From positions 10,788,001 through 10,852,000 of the forward strand of contig NC_063994.1 of NCBI RefSeq assembly GCF_932276165.1: 64,000 bases of DNA, given 5' to 3'. The DNA is from Plutella xylostella (lineage: Eukaryota; Arthropoda; Insecta; Lepidoptera; Plutellidae). This document shows positions 21,401 through 31,002 of this stretch, in pieces. The notes beneath the pieces are model-generated. The model made no database searches and was not told the origin of the DNA. It saw nothing but the letters and a program-made list of their open reading frames with translations. The translations under genes and the position numbers were made by a program. Positions within the stretch are counted from its first letter, which is position 1. Every line of letters starts with the position of its first letter.

Positions 21401-24400
21401 GAAAAAACAACTAAACCACCTCCTATTTTGCTGTATGGCATAGTGAACATTGCAAAACTCAAAGAGGTTATTGATGAATGTTTGGACCAGTCTCAGTACA
21501 GCTTCAAAATAGTTACGAAAAATCAATTACGTGTTACTGCTGATACCACTGAGTCCTACAAGAAACTACTATCATTGGTTCGAGAGAAAAAAATGATTGG
21601 CCATACATTTATTCAAAAAAATGAACGGCCATATAGAATTGTGATTAAGAATCTACATCACTCAACACCTACTGATGCTATTATAGAGGCAGTAGAGAGT
21701 ACTGGAAATAAAGTATATGGAGAGATTATCAACGCTAGATATGGCCCAGAAAAGACTCCGCTATCAACTTGGTTTGTAAATTTAGCTCCAGGCCCAAACA
21801 TAGATGCTATTAAAAAACTGAAATATATATATCACACTTCTGTAAAAATTGAAGATCCGAAACAGAAAAAAACAGTACCTCAATGTAAGAGATGCCAGCA
21901 GTATGGACATACAAAGAATTACTGTATGCGACCATACAGATGCGTGAAGTGTGCGGAGAGTCATGACACAGCTGACTGTCCAAAAAAAGATAAGACAGAT
22001 CCACCTAAGTGTGCATTATGTCTAGGAGATCATGTGGCCAACTATAAGGGATGTAAAGTCTTCAAAGAAATCCAAAAAAGGAAGTTTGGTACCAGGCAAA
22101 CAACAAAAACACATGTAGTTAAAAAGACAGAAGAAACAACAACTTCGGAGCCACCAATGCATAACAGCTATACATATGAAAACCCAACTGCTAACAAGAC
22201 ATATGCTCAAGCCACAACTCAGGGGAACGCCATAAACCTGGAAACTATCATATCAAAACAAGCTGAAAAGCTAGATCGACTAATAGATCAAATGAGTACC
22301 CTCATGGGTCTCTTAACAACACTTGTCACTAAATTAGTCAAATGATGGCTCTCCGTATTGCTACATGGAACACCAACGGTTTACTAGATAAGAAATATGA
22401 TGTGGAGGTACTATTAAAGATGCAAAATCTTGATATTTTATTGATTTCTGAATCACATCTTACAGAACAAACAACACTGATCTTAAATGGATATATCACC
22501 TATAAAACACCTCATCCAGATAATACTGCACATGCTGGTACAGCAATAATTATAAGGGATAATATCAAGCATCAGCTACTACCACAGTATCAAACTCCAA
22601 AAATACAAGCCACATCCATCATGGTACATGACAAACAGGGTGAAATTACATTATCGTCTGTTTACTGCCCCCCAAAGAAGAGATGGACCACTGAAACTGA
22701 TGATACCGACTTTCATGAATATTTTAAAACCCTGGGAAATAGATTTATAGCTGGTGGCGACTGGAATGCCAAAAATATACTTTGGGGTTCCAGACTGACT
22801 ACAACCAGAGGGCGGAGACTTAAACATTGTCTAATGAACAACCGTCTACAAACCATTACAACAGGCAGACCAACCTACTGGCCTACAGATGTAAATAGAT
22901 TACCAGACTTATTGGATTTCTTTATATATAAAGGGGTTCAGTCCTACTTCTTGGATATTGATGACTGCCATGATACCACCTCAGATCACTCACCAGTTAT
23001 ACTTACCATGAGCACAACTATAATCAGTAGACCCAGAAATCCCTATCTTTATAATAATCGCACTTATTGGGATTATTTCAAACAACATCTAAATAAAAAT
23101 CTGGATCTTAAAATACCACTAAAGACTGATGATGATATTGAAAATGCCACTATATCATTAACAAAGTGCATACAAAATGCTGCCAGAGCCAGCACACCAA
23201 TTGACTCCAAACCCATGGAAACAATTAATAATCTGCCCATACATGTGAAACAAAAAGTATTGGAGAAACGTCGATTGAGAAGAGTGTGGCACTGTAGCCG
23301 GCATCCTGACGATAAAAGAGCCTTCAATAAAGCGGCAGCTGAGCTTAAAAAAGTTCTTATAGATGCAGAAAATGAAACTATGAACCTGTTCCTACAAAAC
23401 CTAACACCTACTGATCCAGCAAAAAAAGAGTATTCTCTGTGGAAAGCTGTCAAATCGCGTGATAAACCACAGCAAGCACAACATCCACTCAAAACACAAG
23501 ATGGAAAATGGGCGAAAACAGACGAAGAAAAGGCAGAAGCTTATGGACAGTTTTTAAGAGATGTATTTACACCTAATGACCTAGGAACATACACTGTAGA
23601 TAATGAAGTACATAAATTCCTAGAAAGCGACCTACAACTTAGTCTTCCAATTCGATGTTGCACACCTGCAGAGACCCGACGTGTGATACATGATCTGGAA
23701 ATGAAAAAAGCACCAGGATTCGACCTGATAACTGCTGAAATATTGCGAAACCTGCCAAAGAAAGCCATTATGTATATGACAGCATTATTTAATGCAGTAC
23801 TAAGAACAGGCTACTACCCCAACATCTGGAAAGTCTCCCAAATAGTTATGGTTCTAAAACCAGGAAAGCCACCGCATTTGACTTCATCTTACAGACCGAT
23901 CAGCCTACTCCCAGTCCTATCGAAATTACTGGAGAAAGTCATATCTACACGACTCAATGAATGTATCAGTGAAAATTCTAGCATACCAGAACATCAATTT
24001 GGCTTCCGTAGAAACCATGCTACTATTGAGCAAGTTCATAGAGTATGTGAACACATAAGAAATGCTCTTGAAAACAAGAAGTACTGCTCCGGGGTGTTTC
24101 TTGATGTACAGCAGGCATTCGACAAAGTTTGGCATAGTGGGCTCCTATATAAGATGAAGAGAATATTACCTCACAATTTATATTCAATTCTAAAATCCTA
24201 TCTTGAAGATCGCATCTTTTATGTGAAGCTGAATGATGCTTACTCGTGCTTTTATGATATCAAAGCTGGAGTACCGCAGGGCTCAATACTAGGACCATCA
24301 CTCTACCTATTATATACAGCTGATGTCCCAGAATCAGAAAGTGTCATGACAGCCACCTTCGCAGATGATACTGCGGTTTTAACCTCCAACGAGGACCGGG

Positions 24401-27400
24401 TAGAGGCTTCGAAAACACTACAGAAACATCTAGACAAAGTCCACACTTGGATGAATGAATGGCGAATCAAAGCTAGTGCACTGAAATCAAGTCATATTAC
24501 CTTCACTCTACGAAAACAAGACTGCCCTGCAGTAAATCTCGGTGGAGAATTACTGCCACACAGTAATGTAGTGAAATACCTTGGCTTCCACTTAGACCGT
24601 AAACAGACCTGGAAGACTCACATCCAACAGAAACGAGACCAACTAAACCATAAATACAAATCTCTGGAGTGGCTCCTGGGCAGGAAATCTCGACTATCTG
24701 TGGAAAACAAGACCTTAATCTATAAATGTGTTTTGAAACCAATATGGACATACGGCATTGAACTGTGGGGAACAGCCAAAACATCTAACACAGAAATACT
24801 ACAAAGGTTCCAAAATAGTGTGCTCAAAGCTATAGTAAACGCCCCATGGTTCTCAAGAATGGAAGATATCCACGAATACCTAGGTCTTAACACAGTTAAG
24901 GAGGAAATATATATGAAAACAAAAAGATACAAGGACAGGATTACCCACCATCAAAACAAGCTTGCCCAAATGCTTAGCGATCCACCTAAGACCAGACGCC
25001 TGAAGAGGCTGCACACATGGGATAACCTATAAAAAGGGGAAGCAAATAATAAAGGGTGCCTGACAGTGGGAGGGCTACCTTACCAAGCCAAACTCTCTCA
25101 ACACAACTGCTCATAGTACACGTACTGATAGCATGTTTGCAAAAACATAAAAAAAAAAAAAAAAAAAAGTTCACCTCCCAACATGACAAAATAAAGAAGT
25201 GTTTAAAATGAAAGTGTATGAGTGTCAGCTTGTGGCCATATTCCCCTGTGTTTGTGTTTAGCCTCTGGAAATGACACTATAATAGCTAATCAATTCTTCA
25301 CCTGCTTACAGTGGTGTTGTCCTGGAGCCAGTCCATATATTCGGAGACCTGCTGTGTCGCGAGCCCAAGTTCAACAAGATACAGCGACCATCACTACCGC
25401 CACCTAGTTACTCTAACTCACCAGTACATGCTGCTCCCAGTGTCGTGAGTAATGGATTATGGTTACTATAAAAGTTCAACAAGATACAGAGGCCCTCACT
25501 ACCGTCGCCTAGTTACTCGAACTCGCCAGTAGATGCTGCATTTATCTATGTATTGTACTTTTTATTATATTTTATTTTACTATATTAGGAAAACTTAACT
25601 AATTTATTTTGTAGATAACAATGACAGGGTAACTTATGTTGCATAAGTTTCCACCTCTAGGTAGATTAGTTAGGTAGTATAGGGAGGGTTTACTAAAGCT
25701 ATAATTAGACTTAATTTAATCGCAGTTACCTGAAAATGGGCAAAAATATGTGTTACTTACCTTTATCCTTATAGCCTCTTCGTTCCCTCGACAGACAACC
25801 CTCCAGCCTGCATGCGTGGTGAAGGAAGAATGGCCGAGCCTGGGGCGGCCGGCGCGGGCCCCCGCCCCCGCCCCCGCCCCCGCCGCGGAACCCGAGCCCC
25901 CCCGGGTCAATGAACCCCAGGTCATACCTGACCGGATAGAGGCTGTGGAGGACCGGCTGGGAGATGACATTGCTGATATGCACTTAGATAATGGTTTGAA
26001 ACCTTTTTGTTAGATTGTCGAAATTATTTAGCATTTAGCTTTTTGAACAACAAAAAGTCTATGGATAGACTAGATTTACACACAAAATACTGTTATCCTG
26101 AATTTTCAGCGGAATAACGTTTTATATAATTATTTTAAATATTAAACATGACTGCGTAAGGAGAGCTTATGATTATGAGTATCGAATATAGTTGTCTCCA
26201 CACTATCATGTCTGTTATTTGATCACAAGTGGCTCTTTCCTCTTATCCCTGCTAACCTTATACAATATTTTACTGTAAGCTCTGAAAATAACTGTTTGTT
26301 TTGACTTTCCAGATGAAGATGAAATGGAGGAGGACGACGGGTTCCCGACAGACATGGACGCGCTCCTGCAGTACTGCCTGCTCTCCTTCATCAAACTAGA
26401 CGCGAAGAAAATAGAACTGCCGCTTAAAACTAATTTATTATATAGGTAACTCATTGCATGTACACACACACACACTCACGCCTTGTACTAATGTACTCCC
26501 TTGCGGGGTAGGTAGAGGTGCATTGCTGCACCCACTTTTCGCCAGAGTGTTATGTTAGTCCCAATGTAATAGGGGGCGGGCCTATTGCCATTTTACGGGC
26601 ACATCCAAGACCCGAGAACAAATATCTGTGTTAATAAACAAATATCTGCCCCAGCCGGGAATCGAATCCGGGACCTTCGGCTCAGTAGTCAGGGTCACTA
26701 ACCACTACGCCATTCGGTCGTCTAAACTCATTGCATGTATTATCTACTTAATTTAATTATTATAATGTGGAGACATCTCACGCACGGCCATCGGATCCCA
26801 AGCTAGGCAGAGCCTGTAATTATCATCAGGCTATAGGCTACAAAACTCTGGCCATGTGTTTCCCCACAAAGACTAAGCTATTTAGGTTAAACTTGCAGGG
26901 CTGGAGGATCCGAGGGACAAGGCAACGAGGTCTCAAATCGGGAACTCATCTACACCAGCTACAAACATTTCTAATTTATATTTAGTACTTACTAATTCCA
27001 ATCAATTTGTAATCTAATGCATTTTCTGTTTGATTTCAGAAATCACCTGGTCCCGCTGTGTCCGCCCAACAGAACATTAGACGTTAAGAAATCCTCATAC
27101 AAGAAGATGAGCAAATTCTTAGATGCCATGCAAAAGGTACAGTACCAGTATTATATTGTACAGTAAGATTGCATTCGTCGTTAAATATAATAACAGCTTG
27201 TTCAGATTGACCAGTTGAGTCACCCCTTTTCGGCTAGTCTTACTACACCCACATGACACCCACCCACCCACTAGACAAATAACCATGACAACTTTGTCAT
27301 TTGAGACTTTCTGCTAAAACAAACCTCCATAACCCCTTCCCAGGAAGGCCTGCTAGAAGTGCGCGAGATAGAGAAGGGTGTGGACGCGGTGGTAGCGCTG

Positions 27401-30400
27401 TCTCCCTCGCACCCGCTGGTCGCCGCGCACCGCCCCCCCCGCCGCGCCGCGCCCCCCGCGCCCGCCCCCGCCACCGAGTACCGCCCCCCGCGCGTCGCGG
27501 AGATGTTCTGTGTCACCGCCGCGGTGTTGGAGCTGTTCCAGCCGCTCAAGTTAGTATAGTAGTCATTGATCCTAAAGTAACTGTGTCTGTCTGTTACTCT
27601 TTCATGTCAAAACTACTGAACGGATTTGAATGAAATTTGGTATACATATGGTATAGACCCTGGGAAAGAACATGGGCTACTTTTTATCCCGGAATTCCCA
27701 CGGGAAAACTATTAAAAGCGAAGCGAAGCTCGCGGGAACAGTTAGTAGTCTGATAAACAATAAACGAACAAAGATAGAGTGTCAGTCTAGTCTATTACAG
27801 TACAGTGATGTAGTTTGTGAGAGTTGACTGTAATACTTGCCGTATGTACCCGTGATGGACGAATAAGGAAGTAGCCGGAGCGAAATAAACTGTAAACAAA
27901 GTAAAATCGAGTGTTTTACACATTGAGTATGAATGGTCTGGAGACGAAATAGGCAGACGTTCCCCTCTGCCGGGGTGGTAGGCCAGAAAGGCCCACCGAT
28001 TTATAAAAACTAGTTGCAGTCTCAATTTTCACTAGACTCAATCTAGTTGGCAAAGCGTTCGTTTCATAGAAAATGATTTGTTTACATACTAAAATGACAG
28101 CTTCAATTCATAGAATATCCGGATTCCGGATTTGATCACAGATTTGGTCATGGTTTATTGTTATTAGCTGTTTCCTAGCAACCAATGTGAAAAAAATGCA
28201 ATAGTGATGTACCGGTATGTAGATATGTATTAATCGACAAAAAAGGTCATAGTTGGGAAGCGTCCGTAGTCGAATTGGCTTCAGTAATCGTTACTGATCA
28301 CTGAGGTTAAGCAACAACTGACACGGTCAGCCATTGGTAGGTACAGCATGAGTTACCGATTTCAAATGGTTCTTTTCTGGACGCTTCCGTGCTTCGGACG
28401 GGACGTTAAGCCGTGGGTCCCGGTTGCTGCTTCGGCAGCAGTCGTTAAGCCTAGTCAGAGGCCGCCCGAAGGGGCGGCTTGAAAGCATCTGACCGTCGGG
28501 TTGCCCACTTACTCGACAACTTCAGTGCATTGTACTCATTCAAAAACGGCGATACGGCTCGCGACCTATCACGTGAGTATAAATGTACAGCGAAAAGCGG
28601 GTGACATCGTTTATTAATTATTCCTAATTAAATTTAACTATACCTAATTAATTTGAAATTAGTATTTCTAACCCATGTTCTCGAATTCATCGATAACACT
28701 TATCGATAATTGTTACATCCATTGGCAAGAAAAATGAAGACACTGTGTTCATTATTAAATGTCACTTCACGTAACCCTTATTGCTGGGAATTAAAACTCA
28801 TAATGATATGTCCCATGAGACATAATCATGGTAAACGGTAAAATTTCCCCCCGCAAAAATTGGCAGACTTTTTTGTATCAAGAAAGATCGCTATGACGCT
28901 TCCCGAGGGTACACCCGAGTCCGCGTTGTTCTATGGTTTTACACTAAAATGTAGAAAAGTTCAGTAGATGGCGCTATTGTACATAGTTTGGTATATCTTT
29001 AGAAAAAACTACATTATATCTCTACGGACACTTTTATAGTTCGCACAAACCATAAAAAAAGTTTACTCCTTTTAAGAGGCGCCACTTTGTACGCTAATTA
29101 TCTTGCCCTCGTACTAGTACTGGACTTTGTATTCATCCATATACAAACACCATTCATCCATACACAAACACATTCCAGGAAGGGCACGGCGGTGTCAGCG
29201 GCTGACGTCCGCAGCACCCTTACAGAGTACGTGAAGACAAGGAGCCTCGCCAGCCCCGGGGACAGGGGCGCCGTGGTGTTAGACCCTGTGTTGGCCAAGA
29301 TATGCGGGAGGAATGCACAGGTATTGTATTGTAGACGCTGGTGTGACACATGCTACATCGCGGTATGGTTGTGTTTGGCAACCACCATATAAGACTTCCT
29401 CTACTTCTAATAAAAACTTGTGTGTGATCCATGTGATCCTAAAATAAAGAGTTTTACTTAACTAGGTATACTTGTAGTCTTTAGAAAATATTATACTAAT
29501 TCTTTCTGTGCATAAATAAAACAACGCTATATTCCTAACGCAACAAGGTCGTACAGGTATGGAGTAAACTGTTCTACTAGGAGAGTATGAAGTGAGAAGA
29601 GTTTATTGCATAAGTACCTACCACCATAATCGTAATCGGTAGCATACATCTAAGTTATGTTTCTTACAGTTACATCGACATTATGTGTATCAGGAGATGA
29701 TTTAGTGAGAGGGGCTTCCTACATGTATACCTATGCCAATATATTTGCAGAAAGGAAGGAAGGATGCTGATGTCGGAATTAAATCCATGTCTGTCTCTTT
29801 CTGTCTATACTGTCAAAGCAACGCAGCAATACACAATAAGGTCGACATTAGAAAGTTCATTTCTGCAACTCAGCGTTAGTAAGTTTATGACAAGATAACA
29901 GTGTCAATCAATGCACATTATTATGAATCCACTTATTTCTACCAGGAGACAATGAAGTGGGAGGAGTTGATGTCGGCGGTGCAAGGCAAGATGACGGCGT
30001 GCACGGAGATGCGCTTCGCGGACGGAACAGTCAAGACAAACAAGAGCAAGCTCGAGCCCGTCAAGATGCAGGTCGCCACCAGATCCGGGAATAAGAAGGT
30101 AGTTCTTGAGTTATGCAGCCCTGGTACTTTTGCGCCAGTGTGATACGTTTGGAGCGTGTAATGTATGTCAGTTAGTGGTAATGTGGCGCTATAATTTATG
30201 GATCGATGTGAATGAAAATGGTAATGGGTTTTATTCAGCCGATTTATAGTTATGCGCTCATATATGTCATCATTTTGGTGAGTTTATTAATTACCTATCC
30301 AGTCAACTTTGAATAGTCTGAGCTAAGATAAGTAAGGTAAATCGTGTTATGTTTCCAATCTTAGCGGTTAATTTAATCCCTAATTCCGCCACCAGGTGAC

Positions 30401-31002
30401 GCTGGTATCGAACCTGGAGTCGTTCGGGCTGTCGCTGCCGGAGCTGAGCAAGGTGTGCCAGCACGGGGTGGCGGCGTCCTGCGGCGTCACACGCGCGCCC
30501 GGCGCCGCCGCCGACCAGCTCATGGTCCAGGGCGACCAGGTGAGACAGGGGAGGCACACACGGCCATCCGACCCCAAGTTAAGACAAAACCTGTAATATG
30601 GGTATCGGATAACTGATATATCTACCTACACAAATACATAGATAGATAACCGGTGCACAAATATCTGCCACGGCAGGGCATCGAACCAGAGATATTCGGC
30701 ATCGTAGTCAGAACACTACTAACCAAACCATTCGGTCGGTCAACTGGTCAAGCTATGACCAGAAACTCTCAAGGATGTAGGTCCAATGATTACTCTGGGA
30801 AACTGGCTGACAGTACAGTTATTACAAGGATTGTTACTAATATTCGGTGCAGCTAATATAATGTGTATAAACTAACAACTAGCATAATATTTCTTTATTG
30901 TTTCAGACTTACTTCATCGCCAAGTTGCTGATAGAAAAATACGGACTTCCCAAGAAGTTTGTGGAAGGCGCAGACAAAGCACTGAAGAAGAAAAACAAGT
31001 GA
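18426..31002 (+). CDS. eIF2D: Eukaryotic translation initiation factor 2D (ligatin), complete, 12 coding exons
   Basis: eIF2D delivers tRNA to the ribosomal P site and helps recycle and reinitiate 40S subunits; cytosolic. Exons: 18426-18481, 18559-18817, 20362-20534, 25312-25444, 25795-25993, 26313-26445, 27040-27136, 27344-27549, 29179-29320, 29946-30098, 30396-30539, 30907-31002. All introns are GT-AG and phases agree, giving 596 residues (human about 584). The start MFLKPYKIKSNNTLKNSEKK matches the family N-terminus. The PUA region spans residues about 95-170 (PGVEIPPQG), and an acidic, Ala/Pro-rich linker about 170-285. The winged-helix/SWIB part has LDVKKSSYKKMSKFL near 335. A C-terminal SUI1 domain (about 505-590) has VTLVSNLESFGL and ends KKKNK. 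Intron 3 holds a jockey-type LINE, intron 4 a partial copy of exon 4, intron 6 a SINE. Exon 5 has a (GCCCCC)n run coding Ala-Pro. Confidence 0.95.
18880..18977 (+). repeat. SINE/LINE tail fragment in eIF2D intron 2
   Basis: Reads CCAACCCGCACTAGGCCAG ... CTTCCTTCATTGGAAG ... CAGCAGTGGGGACATGATG. This is the same tail as the 5S-headed SINE at 2167-2566, in the plus orientation and without a head. It is directly followed by the CCATTGCATGC retroposon tail. Confidence 0.7.
19312..19440 (+). pseudogene. First exon of a lepidopteran transposon-type protein, partial
   Basis: An ATG opens 43 codons with NLPRIDLLMLGEFLATNKEF and SSEFRNVKTS, followed by an intact splice donor GTAAGT (19441-19446). The pattern (hydrophobic 'D-L-M-EFF', then 'E-RNVKTS') resembles the N-terminus of a repeated lepidopteran protein family that carries a YqaJ-like exonuclease domain further on; this recognition is from memory and tentative. 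No downstream exons were found before the element ends, so it is a remnant. Confidence 0.45.
19475..19715 (-). repeat. LINE 3' fragment with (GA)n tail
   Basis: On the minus strand this translates as fragments of a LINE C-terminus: VLEWRPRVGKRRVGRPP, then AGSRWMQMAG and EAYVQQWT, ending before a (GA)n run (CT run at 19475-19490 on the plus strand). This Trp-rich ending is typical of RTE-like elements in Lepidoptera. It is 5' truncated. Confidence 0.7.
19776..19949 (-). pseudogene. THAP zinc-finger exon, truncated
   Basis: From the ATG at 19949 the frame gives MNSKVYKWCAVPQCKNTS, then VFVHVPYKK and RDKWLKLARR. This is the first half of a THAP domain (the Cys-x4-Cys pair and the conserved Trp). 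The second Cys and the His of the C2CH finger are missing. Instead the frame runs into a three-fold tandem of AACAAACTTCTACG-type words and stops. THAP domains are common in DNA-transposon proteins. The protein is not functional as it stands. Confidence 0.65.
21059..22345 (+). CDS. Jockey-type LINE ORF1 (gag-like, three zinc knuckles)
   Basis: The frame is open from a stop at 21041 to TGA at 22345. It has no ATG before residue 50: the first candidate start is GTG at 21059 and the first in-frame ATG is at 21206. An upstream ATG at about 21016 opens only a seven-codon frame. Residues about 120-270 form the RRM-like/PRE_C2HC region of jockey ORF1 (YRIVIKNLHHSTPTDAI). Three Cys knuckles follow: CKRCQQYGHTKNYC, CVKCAESHDTADC and CALCLGDHVANYKGC (about 276-330). 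The C-terminus is a coiled-coil-like KLDRLIDQMSTLMGLL. It binds element RNA as a chaperone/RNP protein. The stop overlaps the ORF2 start as ATGA. Confidence 0.85.
   Translation: MDNPVPEVAVQASGIGNATGEIHKPSKDVAKKNDLTSKQFPKPVQNTPGMSSKINLDPYNQATDEENDWQTVPILRQHKNKKRKFSALSPEKDLTTQNRYSPLQVDKNAETNPMEKTTKPPPILLYGIVNIAKLKEVIDECLDQSQYSFKIVTKNQLRVTADTTESYKKLLSLVREKKMIGHTFIQKNERPYRIVIKNLHHSTPTDAIIEAVESTGNKVYGEIINARYGPEKTPLSTWFVNLAPGPNIDAIKKLKYIYHTSVKIEDPKQKKTVPQCKRCQQYGHTKNYCMRPYRCVKCAESHDTADCPKKDKTDPPKCALCLGDHVANYKGCKVFKEIQKRKFGTRQTTKTHVVKKTEETTTSEPPMHNSYTYENPTANKTYAQATTQGNAINLETIISKQAEKLDRLIDQMSTLMGLLTTLVTKLVK
22342..25032 (+). CDS. Jockey-type LINE ORF2 (endonuclease, reverse transcriptase), intact 896 aa
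   Basis: Starts ATGATGG overlapping the ORF1 stop by four bases (ATGA), which suggests translation by termination-reinitiation. Residues 1-225 form an APE-type endonuclease: IATWNTNGLLDKK, SESHLTE, GGDWNAKNILWGS and SDHSPV. The reverse transcriptase covers about 480-750: YRPISLLPVLSKLLEK, HQFGFRRNHAT, FLDVQQAFDKVWH, GVPQGSILGPSLY and the catalytic TFADDTAV near 672. No frameshift or stop is present. There is no RNase H domain, as in most jockey elements. All motifs needed for target-primed reverse transcription are visible. Confidence 0.92.
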   Translation: MMALRIATWNTNGLLDKKYDVEVLLKMQNLDILLISESHLTEQTTLILNGYITYKTPHPDNTAHAGTAIIIRDNIKHQLLPQYQTPKIQATSIMVHDKQGEITLSSVYCPPKKRWTTETDDTDFHEYFKTLGNRFIAGGDWNAKNILWGSRLTTTRGRRLKHCLMNNRLQTITTGRPTYWPTDVNRLPDLLDFFIYKGVQSYFLDIDDCHDTTSDHSPVILTMSTTIISRPRNPYLYNNRTYWDYFKQHLNKNLDLKIPLKTDDDIENATISLTKCIQNAARASTPIDSKPMETINNLPIHVKQKVLEKRRLRRVWHCSRHPDDKRAFNKAAAELKKVLIDAENETMNLFLQNLTPTDPAKKEYSLWKAVKSRDKPQQAQHPLKTQDGKWAKTDEEKAEAYGQFLRDVFTPNDLGTYTVDNEVHKFLESDLQLSLPIRCCTPAETRRVIHDLEMKKAPGFDLITAEILRNLPKKAIMYMTALFNAVLRTGYYPNIWKVSQIVMVLKPGKPPHLTSSYRPISLLPVLSKLLEKVISTRLNECISENSSIPEHQFGFRRNHATIEQVHRVCEHIRNALENKKYCSGVFLDVQQAFDKVWHSGLLYKMKRILPHNLYSILKSYLEDRIFYVKLNDAYSCFYDIKAGVPQGSILGPSLYLLYTADVPESESVMTATFADDTAVLTSNEDRVEASKTLQKHLDKVHTWMNEWRIKASALKSSHITFTLRKQDCPAVNLGGELLPHSNVVKYLGFHLDRKQTWKTHIQQKRDQLNHKYKSLEWLLGRKSRLSVENKTLIYKCVLKPIWTYGIELWGTAKTSNTEILQRFQNSVLKAIVNAPWFSRMEDIHEYLGLNTVKEEIYMKTKRYKDRITHHQNKLAQMLSDPPKTRRLKRLHTWDNL
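25472..25541 (+). repeat. Diverged partial copy of eIF2D exon 4
   Basis: About 68 bp matching 25367-25436 (AAGTTCAACAAGATACAG onward), lying in intron 4 only about 30 bp after the real donor. The copy stays open in the exon frame. Of seven differing codons, five keep the same amino acid (Arg CGA/AGG, Pro, Ser, Ser, Ala) and two change it (Pro to Ser, His to Asp). AG before TTCAAC (about 25474) and GT in CCAGTAGAT could be weak splice sites. It is either an alternative exon or a decayed one. Confidence 0.75.
26463..26725 (-). mobile_element. tRNA-headed SINE beside eIF2D exon 6
   Basis: Minus-strand head GAATGGCGTAGTGGTTAGTG (A box) and GGATTCGATTCCCGG (B box), with a 3' end in an (AC)n-type run. 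The 15-bp word AACTCATTGCATGTA flanks it (26448-26462 and 26726-26740). The left copy begins at position +3 of the intron, so the target duplication includes part of the exon 6 donor. Confidence 0.85.
26766..26840. repeat. SINE fragment
   Basis: CACGCACGGCCATCGGATCCC ... GAGCCTGTAATTAT resembles the 3' part of the SINE at 30546-30750 (CACACACGGCCATCCGACCCC). It has no head. Confidence 0.45.
27574..27743 (+). mobile_element. Short interspersed lepidopteran repeat, copy 2
   Basis: AAAGTAACTGTGTCTGTCTG ... CTACTTTTTATCCCGG ... AAGCTCGCGGGAACAG. It matches the copies at 3874 and 43443 closely. It lies 24 bp after the eIF2D exon 8 donor. Confidence 0.75.
28258..28520 (+). mobile_element. 5S-headed SINE, truncated copy
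   Basis: CTGAGGTTAAGCAACAACTG and GACACGGTCAGCCATTGG match the head at 2167-2566, and the body matches through GTCGGGTTGCCCACTTAC. Box C is disrupted by a short insertion (TTGGTAGGTACAGCATGAG), so this copy could not be transcribed from it. The LINE-like tail is absent; a different module follows at 28522. Confidence 0.8.
28522..28606 (+). repeat. SINE 3' module (GTGCATTGTACTC type)
   Basis: GTGCATTGTACTCATTCAAA ... ACGGCTCGCGACCTATCACG ... ACAGCGAAAAGCGGGTGA. The same module is at 56931-57010 behind a tRNA-type SINE. Here it follows the 5S-type head without a gap. Confidence 0.7.
28840..29095. repeat. Possible unclassified repeat in eIF2D intron 8
   Basis: The stretch with CAGTAGATGGCGCTATTGTA and GAGGCGCCACTTTGTACG resembles common lepidopteran interspersed DNA, but I found no second copy in this window and no clear ends. 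Confidence 0.25.
30546..30750 (-). mobile_element. tRNA-headed SINE in eIF2D intron 11
   Basis: Minus-strand head GACCGACCGAATGGTTTGG and a B-box-like GGTTCGATGCC, ending near CACACACGGCCATCCGACC. It starts a few bases after the exon 11 donor. The head is more diverged than that at 26463-26725. Confidence 0.55.

Larger units (their letters stand above)
20745..25168 (+). mobile_element. Full-length jockey-type LINE in eIF2D intron 3 (4.4 kb)
   Basis: AAAGTTCACCTCCC occurs at 20731-20744 and again right after the poly(A) run (25166-25179), a 14-bp target duplication. Between them lie a 5' UTR, ORF1 (nucleic-acid-binding), an overlapping ORF2 (endonuclease plus reverse transcriptase), a short 3' UTR and about 20 A residues (25149-25168). 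It is in the same orientation as the host gene. Both ORFs are open, so this copy may be recently active. The first ORF lacks an ATG at its start (see that entry). Confidence 0.92.
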
